From Vavraia culicis subsp. floridensis (Eukaryota > Microsporidia > Pleistophoridae), in the NCBI RefSeq assembly GCF_000192795.1, contig NW_007360610.1, forward strand, positions 63,417-127,416: 64,000 bases of DNA. The letters are read 5' to 3'. Of this stretch, positions 39,966 to 48,163 are shown piece after piece. Each line of letters begins with the position of its first letter. The first letter of the stretch is position 1. The notes under the pieces are model-generated. The model ran no database searches, was not told the origin of the DNA, and worked only from the letters and a program-made list of their open reading frames with translations. The translations under genes and the position numbers were made by a program.

Positions 39966-41738
39966 ATGGGCAAAACAGGTAAAATAGCACTTCTGACAGG
40001 CACAATAGTACTGAGCTACGTCGTGTACAACCACTACGACAACAAACGAAAAAGAAAAATGATCGAGGAGCTTAATGCACACCCACCTTTATCCTGGAAG
40101 CCTTCAAGCCGACATACCACAATACACAACATGAAAACAAAGTACTACGATGTCCTGGTCATTGGTGGGGGTGCTTCCGGTTCAGGATGTGCGCTGGATG
40201 CAGCTACCAGGGGATTGAAAGTTGCGATGGTCGAGTCCGGTGACTTTGGAAGTGAAACGAGCTCAAAAAGTACAAAACTGTTGCATGGTGGCGTGCGCTA
40301 TCTGGACAAGGCAGTAAAATCTTTCGATCTAAGTAATTTACAGCTCGTATTAGAGGCATTGAAGGAAAGGAAGTATGTGATAGATGCCATACCGTATATG
40401 GCAAAGCCAATTGCACTAATGTTGCCTGTGTATAGCAAAATACTGGTGCCTTATTTTTTGATGGGCCTGAAAATGTACGACTACTTCTCCTGGAATAAAT
40501 CGCTGGGCGGTAGCTACCACATAAGCACCAAAGAGACACTGCAACACTTTCCAAATATAAAACTTGATGGGCTGAAAGGCAGTATAGTGTACTATGATGG
40601 AATACACGATGATAGTCGTTCAAACGTAGTGATAGCGCTGACTGCAGCATATTACAACGCAGATATACTCAACTACTCACCCGTAAAGCAGCTTATCAAG
40701 AACGATGGTGTTGTGGTCGGTGCGGTATGCAAGGACAGAATCGGTGGCGAGGAGTTTAAAATACGTGCAAAATGTGTCATCAGCACAGCCGGTCCATTCA
40801 CTGACCAGATTAAGAAGTTGGCAAATCCTAAATCACCAAGCCTGGTTGTTCCCAGTTCTGGCGTCCACATAGTTGTACCGAAGGAGTACGGTGCTAACGA
40901 TATGGGCCTTATCAATCCAAATACAAGCGATAATCGCGTCCTTTTCTTCATTCCATGGCTCAACAAAACCATCATAGGCTGCACAGACAATCCGTGCAAA
41001 GTTGAGAAAGAACCCAAACCAAGAGATGAGGAAATATCGTACATTCTAAATGAGGCCAATAGGTTCTTAAAAGAGGATAAGATGTTGAAGAAGAAGGATA
41101 TTTCATCGGTATGGTGTGGAATACGACCGCTTGTTAAGGATCCATCACGTAAGGACACGAAGAGTCTGGCACGCAACCATATAGCATACCTTACTGAGGA
41201 GAATTTGCTCGTATTGGCAGGCGGAAAATGGACTACACACAGAAAAATGGCAGAAGATGCAATCGATCTCGCGGTAAAAAAGTTCTATTTAAACCCAGCA
41301 AGACCATGCGTAACTAATTACATCAAAATGTTGGGCTCACACAACTACACAAAGCAGCTTTCAGCTGATATTCAGCGTGAACTCGACCTTAGTGAAGATG
41401 AGGCCATGCACTTCGTAACGCGCTACGGAGACCGGTCAATGATTTTTCAGAACTACAAAAACAGGAGGGAGCCGCTAAAAAGACTGCACAACGACTACAT
41501 GTACACAGAGGAAGAAGTATACTATGCTATAGATCATGAAATGGCGTGCAAGCCGGCCGATGTATTGACGAGAAGAACTCGATTAGGATTTTTGGATGTG
41601 AAAGCATGTGAAAAGGCTCTTGACAAAGTAATGGATATATTTGTAAAGAGAATGTCATGGAGTGCACAAAAAATGAAGAAGGAAAAGAAAGAGTGCTTAG
41701 AGATGCTCGAAAGTTTGGGGCTAAAGCTCCTGAAGTAA
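39966..41738 (+). CDS. GUT2: FAD-dependent (mitochondrial-type) glycerol-3-phosphate dehydrogenase
   Basis: A 590-aa enzyme that oxidises glycerol-3-phosphate to dihydroxyacetone phosphate using FAD and passes electrons to quinone. In microsporidia it is thought to act with alternative oxidase in the mitosome to reoxidise cytosolic NADH. Residues about 7-21 form a membrane segment after a short basic start, followed by a basic linker, fitting an N-terminal anchor or targeting region. The FAD-binding motif DVLVIGGGASGSG lies near residue 60, and ETSSKSTKLLHGGVRYL, typical of the family, follows. The C-terminal DAO-C domain is complete and the length is normal. A frame extension to 39957 would start with GTG, so the ATG at 39966 is chosen. 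Upstream is GGAGG rather than CCC. Confidence 0.9.
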   Translation: MGKTGKIALLTGTIVLSYVVYNHYDNKRKRKMIEELNAHPPLSWKPSSRHTTIHNMKTKYYDVLVIGGGASGSGCALDAATRGLKVAMVESGDFGSETSSKSTKLLHGGVRYLDKAVKSFDLSNLQLVLEALKERKYVIDAIPYMAKPIALMLPVYSKILVPYFLMGLKMYDYFSWNKSLGGSYHISTKETLQHFPNIKLDGLKGSIVYYDGIHDDSRSNVVIALTAAYYNADILNYSPVKQLIKNDGVVVGAVCKDRIGGEEFKIRAKCVISTAGPFTDQIKKLANPKSPSLVVPSSGVHIVVPKEYGANDMGLINPNTSDNRVLFFIPWLNKTIIGCTDNPCKVEKEPKPRDEEISYILNEANRFLKEDKMLKKKDISSVWCGIRPLVKDPSRKDTKSLARNHIAYLTEENLLVLAGGKWTTHRKMAEDAIDLAVKKFYLNPARPCVTNYIKMLGSHNYTKQLSADIQRELDLSEDEAMHFVTRYGDRSMIFQNYKNRREPLKRLHNDYMYTEEEVYYAIDHEMACKPADVLTRRTRLGFLDVKACEKALDKVMDIFVKRMSWSAQKMKKEKKECLEMLESLGLKLLK

Positions 41739-42021
41739 GAACCTGCAATGCTTTAACCAGGTGATCATTTGAAGATGTGCGGAGCATCTAAGTATGTTCA
41801 ACGAGTAGCGATACATGTTTGGAATAAAAAAAGAAGTACAAAATACAATTTGAACTATGTTACACATGCTTAAAGTTATAATGTGTTACTGCTTAGTGTG
41901 CGGATAACAAGGAATGTGCCATCGGGTATGATTTGTAGTGGCGAACTCTTTTTAAAATATTTTTGATGTCTGAATGAATTTTTTGATTAATTGCGTTTAA
42001 ACACTTATCGCGTCGTTTTTG

Positions 42022-42025
42022 CCCC
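42022..42025 (+). promoter_or_regulatory. CCCC tract before a 46-codon ORF
   Basis: GCCCCGA directly precedes the ATG at 42028, the same spacing seen at housekeeping genes in this window. Confidence 0.5.
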
Positions 42026-42027
42026 GA

Positions 42028-42168
42028 ATGACCAAAAAAAGTGATTTGGATGAAATAGAGCTGACAGACCTGGACTATCTAAAGATTTCAGACATAAAGA
42101 ACACTAATGGTGAGATAAGCAAGGAGCTAAGAGCTTACTACGAGAAGTTGTTTGGATACAAGTTCTAG
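42028..42168 (+). CDS. Tiny 46-aa protein, hypothetical
   Basis: An ATG-to-TAG frame with CCCC immediately upstream. The product is soluble and highly charged, rich in Asp, Glu, Lys, Leu and Tyr (DLDYLKISDIKN, then a helical-looking ISKELRAYYEKLFGYKF end). It has no signal peptide or membrane segment. The composition is unlike random AT-rich frames. It may be a minimal conserved subunit, but I cannot name it. Confidence 0.5.
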   Translation: MTKKSDLDEIELTDLDYLKISDIKNTNGEISKELRAYYEKLFGYKF

Positions 42169-42388
42169 CAATACATTGCAGCAGGATGCTGAACGGAGAA
42201 ACAAAATGTCATGGTATATCTTTCTTATTCAGAATTGATAGTAAATGAAATTGTTTGGATTAAATCGGAATTTGAATATGTTACGTTCTTTGACACTCGG
42301 TTATACGTAACGTATAATTTGATGGCACAAAGATGAATCTCAATTTTTGATCAGTTCATACAATAATTAATAATCATTTAATTAGTTC

Positions 42389-43474
42389 TCAATGTATGAT
42401 GAAAACGAAATGCGCCAAATAAAAGGAACAATCCGTACGTGGTACAAAGAAGCTAAGTCCGTTTCTTTTGACCAGATAAAGCGATTCATTCTCAAATTTT
42501 AGAGAGAATGCTATGGCACCATTTGTGTCAATGTACGTGATGAAATTCTTACCTTGAATTTCTTCGTCGATGCATCTCATGATAAACATGTCGTAGTATT
42601 CGCCCTGCTCCCTCTCCTTCATTAAGATGTAATTATTGGCCTCGAATTCATAGAAATCGCACTCTACAAACTTCAAATTTGAAATGACTGGCACTAAAAT
42701 CTCTTGCACATCAAGCAAATAGACTCGTTGTTCGGTAAACGGGCCTATTAATTCCTTGCTCTTCCATTCAAAATCGTATTCGCCTACCTCCATCAACATG
42801 CAGTCACCAGCTATCTCATCACATATATCGACGTATTCAAGTACAGCCGTATTTTTCTTCGTTTCAAATTTTTTACTTCTTCGTTCAGTTTTTATATCGG
42901 TATTATACCAGCCTGTAAATGCTTTTCTACCTGGCTGTGCACACAAATTAACCTCATGAAAGGATTTTTCGGACACTTCAAAGATAACTATCCGATTTCG
43001 TTTGACCTCTATTCTTTCAACTTCCACATTAGCATCTTCATTGAAAAGTATCAGTTCTCCTGACAAAAAATCGTTCAAATAATACGAAAAAGCGTACTTC
43101 CTATGTTCGATCAGATCATCATGGCACAGCAGATAGTGTCCTACGTCGTAATAAGAAGCGAAAACGTTGAACCAATGTTTATTTTCGTTAGATACCACGT
43201 TCAAAGCATTTTCATTCGCAACGGTTTCATAGTTTACATCAGTTTTTGATCCATCGGATTCTTCCAGCGGCCTCATTGCTTCATAAATTTTGCTTTTGAA
43301 GAACTTCAAGCTTTCAAGTTCAACGAGTTCATTGCTCTGAAAAAAATGGTAGAGGTCTGTGTGTTTTTCATAAAACTTTATGTTCCTATACACCTTTTCA
43401 ATCGTGACAAACTCCTCTTCGGTGAGAAAATTATCTATGACGATATGTCTATATGGAAAATCACTGATTCTCAT
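42389..43474 (-). CDS. TPA1: 2-oxoglutarate/Fe(II) prolyl hydroxylase, Tpa1/OGFOD1-like
   Basis: A 361-aa protein with the double-stranded beta-helix dioxygenase fold in its first half. Iron ligands are H118 and D120 (LCHDDL) and H173 (SFHEV). R183 in GRKAFTGWY would bind 2-oxoglutarate. The intervening KYAFSYYLND and GELILFNED blocks match Tpa1/OGFOD1. These enzymes hydroxylate a proline of ribosomal protein uS12 (Rps23) and affect translation accuracy and termination. The second half (about 200-361) fits the degenerate second beta-helix domain of the family. It is shorter than the usual 540-640 aa. No CCC tract lies near the ATG. Regulation by oxygen or iron is a family property, not shown here. 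Confidence 0.82.
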   Translation of the reverse strand: MRISDFPYRHIVIDNFLTEEEFVTIEKVYRNIKFYEKHTDLYHFFQSNELVELESLKFFKSKIYEAMRPLEESDGSKTDVNYETVANENALNVVSNENKHWFNVFASYYDVGHYLLCHDDLIEHRKYAFSYYLNDFLSGELILFNEDANVEVERIEVKRNRIVIFEVSEKSFHEVNLCAQPGRKAFTGWYNTDIKTERRSKKFETKKNTAVLEYVDICDEIAGDCMLMEVGEYDFEWKSKELIGPFTEQRVYLLDVQEILVPVISNLKFVECDFYEFEANNYILMKEREQGEYYDMFIMRCIDEEIQGKNFITYIDTNGAIAFSLKFENESLYLVKRNGLSFFVPRTDCSFYLAHFVFIIH

Positions 43475-43549
43475 TATTGAAGGCCATCTATTTTAAAATA
43501 TAAAAAGAACTCGAAAGCTGATTGATCGGTTGGTAAGGGAATATTATTC

Positions 43550-43828
43550 GGCCCTTTATGAACAAGGTAAATTTATTTCCTCATTTCTACGCAACAACGA
43601 GTTGAGCACTATTATTCAACTCGTTCTTTCTAAAGACATGCCCATCTATTCTTTATGAACAACATCAAAAGGTTATGATTGCCGAATCTAAAATAATTCT
43701 TTGACCCCTACCGTACTCACAACAAGTAAAAACATAACATATCAAAGGATAGAAACGTGATTTAATGAGCAATCAAACTTTGCTCTGTTTTACAAGCAGA
43801 AATAGCGCAGCTAGTACAAATATAATAT
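43550..43828. repeat. 279-bp dispersed repeat, copy 2
   Basis: Same orientation as the copy at 26506-26784 and 278 of 279 bases identical by direct comparison. It lies just upstream of the Tpa1-like gene start, whereas copy 1 lies in gene-poor DNA. The internal 10-bp hairpin is fully conserved. Such high identity at two unlinked sites implies recent transposition, gene conversion or strong selection. Confidence 0.9.
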
Positions 43829-43955
43829 TTTGAACTATGATACATAACAAGACCATTTTCTGTCTGTAACAAACCGATTCTTCTTTTTTGTCGTATGAAC
43901 AAGGACCGGTACACGGCATTGCTAGTAAGTTATTAGAGAGACATCATACAATGCA

Positions 43956-44171
43956 TCAACGCACCAATAAGAAATGAACACCACGATAGAGGAATAGCCC
44001 AGCGTGTGCTCTCCATACATATTTGTCTTGCCCCTCGATAATTAAGTGTCCATCCTTGATTCTCACATCAATTTTGGACATTAAAAACGTACCGCCGAAC
44101 TTTCTGATGATTGTTGGTACGTGCAAATCATATGGTTCATCTTTGAAGATTATTTTGTATTTGAACAACAT
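43956..44171 (-). CDS. Small 71-aa protein, hypothetical
   Basis: A frame opens at 44195, but the ATG at 44171 is directly preceded on the coding strand by CCACCCCTA and is the better start. The product is soluble and beta-rich in appearance (KYKIIFKDEPYDLHV, then IDVRIKDGHLIIEG), with a hydrophobic C-terminal end (LFLYRGVHFLLVR). No family is recognised. The start signal and balanced composition support a real gene. Confidence 0.5.
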   Translation of the reverse strand: MLFKYKIIFKDEPYDLHVPTIIRKFGGTFLMSKIDVRIKDGHLIIEGQDKYVWRAHAGLFLYRGVHFLLVR

Positions 44172-44173
44172 TA

Positions 44174-44177
44174 GGGG
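44174..44177 (-). promoter_or_regulatory. CCCC tract deciding the start of a small ORF
   Basis: CCCC ends two bases before the ATG at 44171. If the upstream ATG at 44195 were used, the tract would be coding (Pro-Pro). Confidence 0.5.
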
Positions 44178-46440
44178 TGGGAATGGCTGTTCCATATTTT
44201 TAAATGCGTTTTTGCAGCCGGGCAGGGATGCGGACCACTCCGGGTTCAGATCACCCTTGGCAGATATATTTGTGGAAATGACTACAGGTAGGGCCTCAGG
44301 TCACAACATCAAAGAGATGCGCTAGCAAAAGGCATGTTAAAGGGCGAGAAGTGTTAACTCAGAGGTTGTGGATAAGGAGCGATGATATTCTTAGAGAGTG
44401 CGGTTCTCTTGACATCACAAGATAGCATATGACAAGACTCTCCAAAGACACCCAACTGTCGGCGCACCTTGATCTTCGAGACAAATATACACTACCGAGA
44501 CCAAACGCTTTACGGCTTTGTTAGGGTACAACTCTTTGGGACCGGCAGGTTCTAAAGGGGCAAGTCCTGTCAACTTCAGATAACATAAAAAATTTATAAC
44601 TTACGTGTAGCGGTTATACCACAAAAAAATGTTATAAACAGATCGAATAAACGAATATTTTAATGAAATATCAAACATCTTTTTTGTATGAATGACTCTG
44701 CTCATCTACTGGCGTGCTTCTGCCTGATTATAACGCTCTCTGCCATCCCGGTCCTTTGCCAATTGCAGAAGAGTGCAGTAATGTGCTAAAATGGTGCTAA
44801 CTGCTCGATTTGCCAAAATAACAAAAGAATGGCCAAACGAAAGCTTTTACGTGTAAAGAGACGCGATGCCGTGCTTCTCCCTTAGCGCCAGGAATGGAAA
44901 CTTGCAGCAGGTGATAACGCCTAGTGACCTGTGCCGTGCTGCCAGCTGGTAGTCAAACGGAAGTAATTCGGCTAAAGTAAGCTGATACCTCCAAACTTGT
45001 CAGAACTGTAGGAGCAGTATGCTCCACGCAGACTATCCGAACCAATAACAGTGTTTTTGATGATCGTGAGCGATCACTTGCAACGAGTGGAGGGCAGCAA
45101 GAACAGGTGTTATTCGTGTTTAAGTGTCATAAACACTCGATACGAGGCAATTTAACCGGAACGAGCTGCTTGCTCAGTGTTCGCCATCCAAAATGGAAGA
45201 AAAAAGTGCGTTTGGTTGATCAGCTGTATTGGTGGAAGAACATACTGTGAGGATCAGAAAAACGGTTGAAATACCACAAGCGAGTTTATTGCTGATTGGT
45301 AGATGGCTGTAATCGTAGGATGGCTGAAGTTATAGGGCTGCTGTGATCTTGTGATCACGTTGTTGACAGTGCCTCCAATGCATCAACGGATGCGCTTCGT
45401 TAAAATGAATGTTAAATCTGCGAGATAAGAAAAATCTTATTCTTGGAGGTTAAGAGCAGCAGGTGAGCGCAATTAGACCTCCTATACAGTGTGTAGCTCT
45501 GCTATAGTAATAATGTTATGGGCAGAGTGGTTGTGTGAAGGAAAAGAGTTGATGGAATGGCTTACAGATAATGTGCATTTTTTATACAGAACAAAGGCTG
45601 AGGAGCTACAACAGCTACTTCTAGCCGACAACAAGCAACTACCAGTCCGTAACAGCATGAACTATAAATTTGCAGAGAAAAAGATAGAAAAATATGCAAA
45701 TGAATGAATTTGAATGTAAAATTTAGCTATAGCACGTATTAAAGATATGGATGAAGCAGAAAGGTACTTTTAGATCACGTATTAGAGATATAGGGTGAGT
45801 TTGAATGTACAATTTAGATTACGTATTATTCTACGTACAGTGCTATGTTTAGTCTTGCAGTTTAGAACAGACCATTTGTCGTGCAGAATTGTAGCGCATC
45901 CCTTACTTGATGTGGTTTTCAACGTGCCGTTCTGTTTAACTCTATCGGTACTGAAAATAAAGAATGTGTGAGTTAATTGTGCACACCGTGAATAAAACGT
46001 TCAACAAGTCATCATGAGTGACAATAACAAATAGTGGTAAATTAATTGATGGTATACGGCATAAAATAATTGGTCTATGTCTGTTGATACGCTAAGCACA
46101 AGCATAGTTTGGGCATTCATTCACTTGCCGGCAAACACTTCACCACGACTAAATCAGATTACAATGCATGCTCAAATCCGAAAAACTGTACTAAAATGGA
46201 AATGTTTTATTTCAAAACGATTGTTCACACTTTTTCAAAAGCATGTTTCTACGAATGCTGCGTTGTTACTTAAAAACATTTTAATTAGAACTTTACCTGC
46301 ACATTGATACCTCTTATGGCTCAGCAAACCTTTTATTTGTGATTGTCCACTTCTGCCTGCAAATTTTTGGCGGTGTATTGGTTTATTTATGGTAAATTGG
46401 ATGAAAAAAGTATGCGGGTGTATAAAAAGTCTTTTTGAGG
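44178..46440. other. Gene-poor region, partly GC-richer than the surrounding spacers
   Basis: About 2.3 kb. From about 44200 to 45100 the DNA is visibly richer in G and C than other spacers, yet has no long ORF and no tRNA or rRNA that I can recognise. A string resembling a Pol III B box (GGTTCAGATCA near 44250) lacks a matching A box. A 64-codon frame from an ATG at 45513 to 45707 is possible but unsupported. Confidence 0.4.
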
Positions 46441-46453
46441 CCCAGGACGCCGT

Positions 46454-46873
46454 ATGGTAAGAATAGTAGAACTTGCAGATGATGGTACGCCATTGGTAGA
46501 TCAATCGGCAACACTAAGCGAAGGAACAACCATTGAGTCAGTTAACGGTACATCCACAGTTCCACGCGCAGACTGGTCTAGAAATCAACACCGTGTCCGG
46601 CAAAACACCTCAGACCCATTTCATTCTTTGCATGGTTTAAGCCCGTCTCAAGCTCTGAGAATTATCCAGAGAAGCTTTCAGAATATGGAGATCAGTACGT
46701 TAGGGTCGGGCTGCTTCGTCACTCTTCTAATTTTATGGTTTTCAATGATTGTGTTAATGCTGGTACTATGCGGTTTAGCGTTCTGCTCGTTTGTGAATTT
46801 TTTATTTCCGAAGTGTAGCAAACCAATTTCAACACGCAAACCGAGAAATGTACCTAAAAGAGATCGCAACTAA
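46454..46873 (+). CDS. Small single-pass membrane protein, hypothetical, 139 aa
   Basis: No signal peptide is present. The N-terminal 80 residues are polar and Ser/Thr/Asn-rich. A strong hydrophobic stretch covers about residues 86-117, long enough for one helix or a tight hairpin, and contains three cysteines. A Lys/Arg-rich tail follows (STRKPRNVPKRDRN). The layout matches other small membrane proteins here. Unlike them, it has a CCC tract about 10 bp before the ATG (46441-46443). An AATAAA sequence follows within about 10-15 bases of the stop codon. Confidence 0.5.
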   Translation: MVRIVELADDGTPLVDQSATLSEGTTIESVNGTSTVPRADWSRNQHRVRQNTSDPFHSLHGLSPSQALRIIQRSFQNMEISTLGSGCFVTLLILWFSMIVLMLVLCGLAFCSFVNFLFPKCSKPISTRKPRNVPKRDRN

Positions 46874-48163
46874 AGTATAAATAAAGTATTCGTTATTACC
46901 GCCGTAAATATTGCTTAATTTCATATAATTAAGAAACGGTAGATTTATGTTTTATTCCTGTGACACAGAATCAGTTCATTGGCACTCATCATTGTGTTTC
47001 ATCGATAATTGTAGATTGTAATGTATCGTATGGTGGGAGTGAGTGGTTACCATTCTTTGTTTTGCAATGTACTCACGCAGGATATACGCTGCAAACGGCA
47101 AAAACTCGATTTGTTCTACAACTCAACGCACATTCATACCACATGTCAAGAATTGTGTATTCAACGACAACAAAGGAAACATATTGAATGAGTAAAGGTA
47201 TTTGACGCTGCTGACCCTCTAAATATGCCATGTCTTGCTGTTCTTGTTCTGTCATTGACCGTGCTGGCTGTCAGCACGAATCAATTTACGTATGTGAAAT
47301 GCAAAATTTCTTTATCCTATGCCAAAGTTGCTTTTGTGGTAGCATGTTCAGTGCCATTTTCATGCTATGCTATCATCCAGCGGATTCATACCAAATAAAT
47401 TTTTACCTAATTTATGTTGCAGGGCAGTTCAAAGTTTTCAGGTATTTTCGCTTCACATCTGCCACACGACCCATGTCACTCAGAGTCACTCCCAGTACAC
47501 TAACACACGGTTACACGCATAAGTGTAGTTCTATGAGGAAGTGGCACTCATATTGGATAAATTGATGTAGATTACACACTTAACACGTTCTTCGCCCTGT
47601 ACAATCGAGAGTTGTTTGGCGTAAGATTATCCGTCTCGCCATTAATGCTAATTAATCCCCATATGCTACCGACATTCATGTTCTGATTAATATGTTCATG
47701 TGAATGAGAGCCAGAAGCTTTGTGCACAGGATCGTGCAAAATTGACGCGTTTTGATGATTAACACGGCAGATGGTTTTTATGAGATTTGTTCGTAGAGCA
47801 GCCTATTGCAGTTTACCGAGCCAATCAAATTATCATTGTAAACTTATTTTTAAACATAAACACTAAAATAGCCTTTATATAACGATCCTACGTGCTTTTT
47901 TTCAAATTCTCTGTATTACTACGTTCTAATACATTGCTTTTATTGCCATGACATAAAAATACAAATTAATTACACGAAATGTAGGCACGCAGTTCGTATA
48001 ATACAACAATTACACGTAAGCCAACCTACAATACAGCCATTACCTAACACACTGCTCTGTTTTGCTAAGCCTAATTAATTTTCCTTCCACAAATCATTTG
48101 CTCAGTGATCATTCATTTGTTTCAAATAAATTTATAATCTCGAAAATAAATTAACCCTAGGAA
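46874..48163. other. AT-rich intergenic region with one candidate small ORF
   Basis: About 1.3 kb upstream of CDC48. Only the 57-codon ORF at 47225 carries any support and is listed separately. Confidence 0.45.
47225..47398 (+). CDS. Putative 57-aa secreted or membrane protein
   Basis: An ATG-to-TAA frame with ACCCTCTAA directly upstream, the start-proximal arrangement used by known genes here. The N-terminus (MPCLAVLVLSLTVLAVST) resembles a signal peptide or anchor. A second hydrophobic stretch covers about residues 34-51, ending in a short basic tail (QRIHTK). Cysteines occur at positions 3, 26, 41 and 47. No family is recognised. The size makes a chance frame possible. Confidence 0.35.
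   Translation: MPCLAVLVLSLTVLAVSTNQFTYVKCKISLSYAKVAFVVACSVPFSCYAIIQRIHTK

Noticed and set aside
44200..44600. rRNA fragment
   Set aside because: None of the conserved small- or large-subunit rRNA strings I know appears on either strand.
45513..45707. 64-codon plus-strand frame
   Set aside because: Balanced composition but no start signal and no recognisable features; too weak to list.
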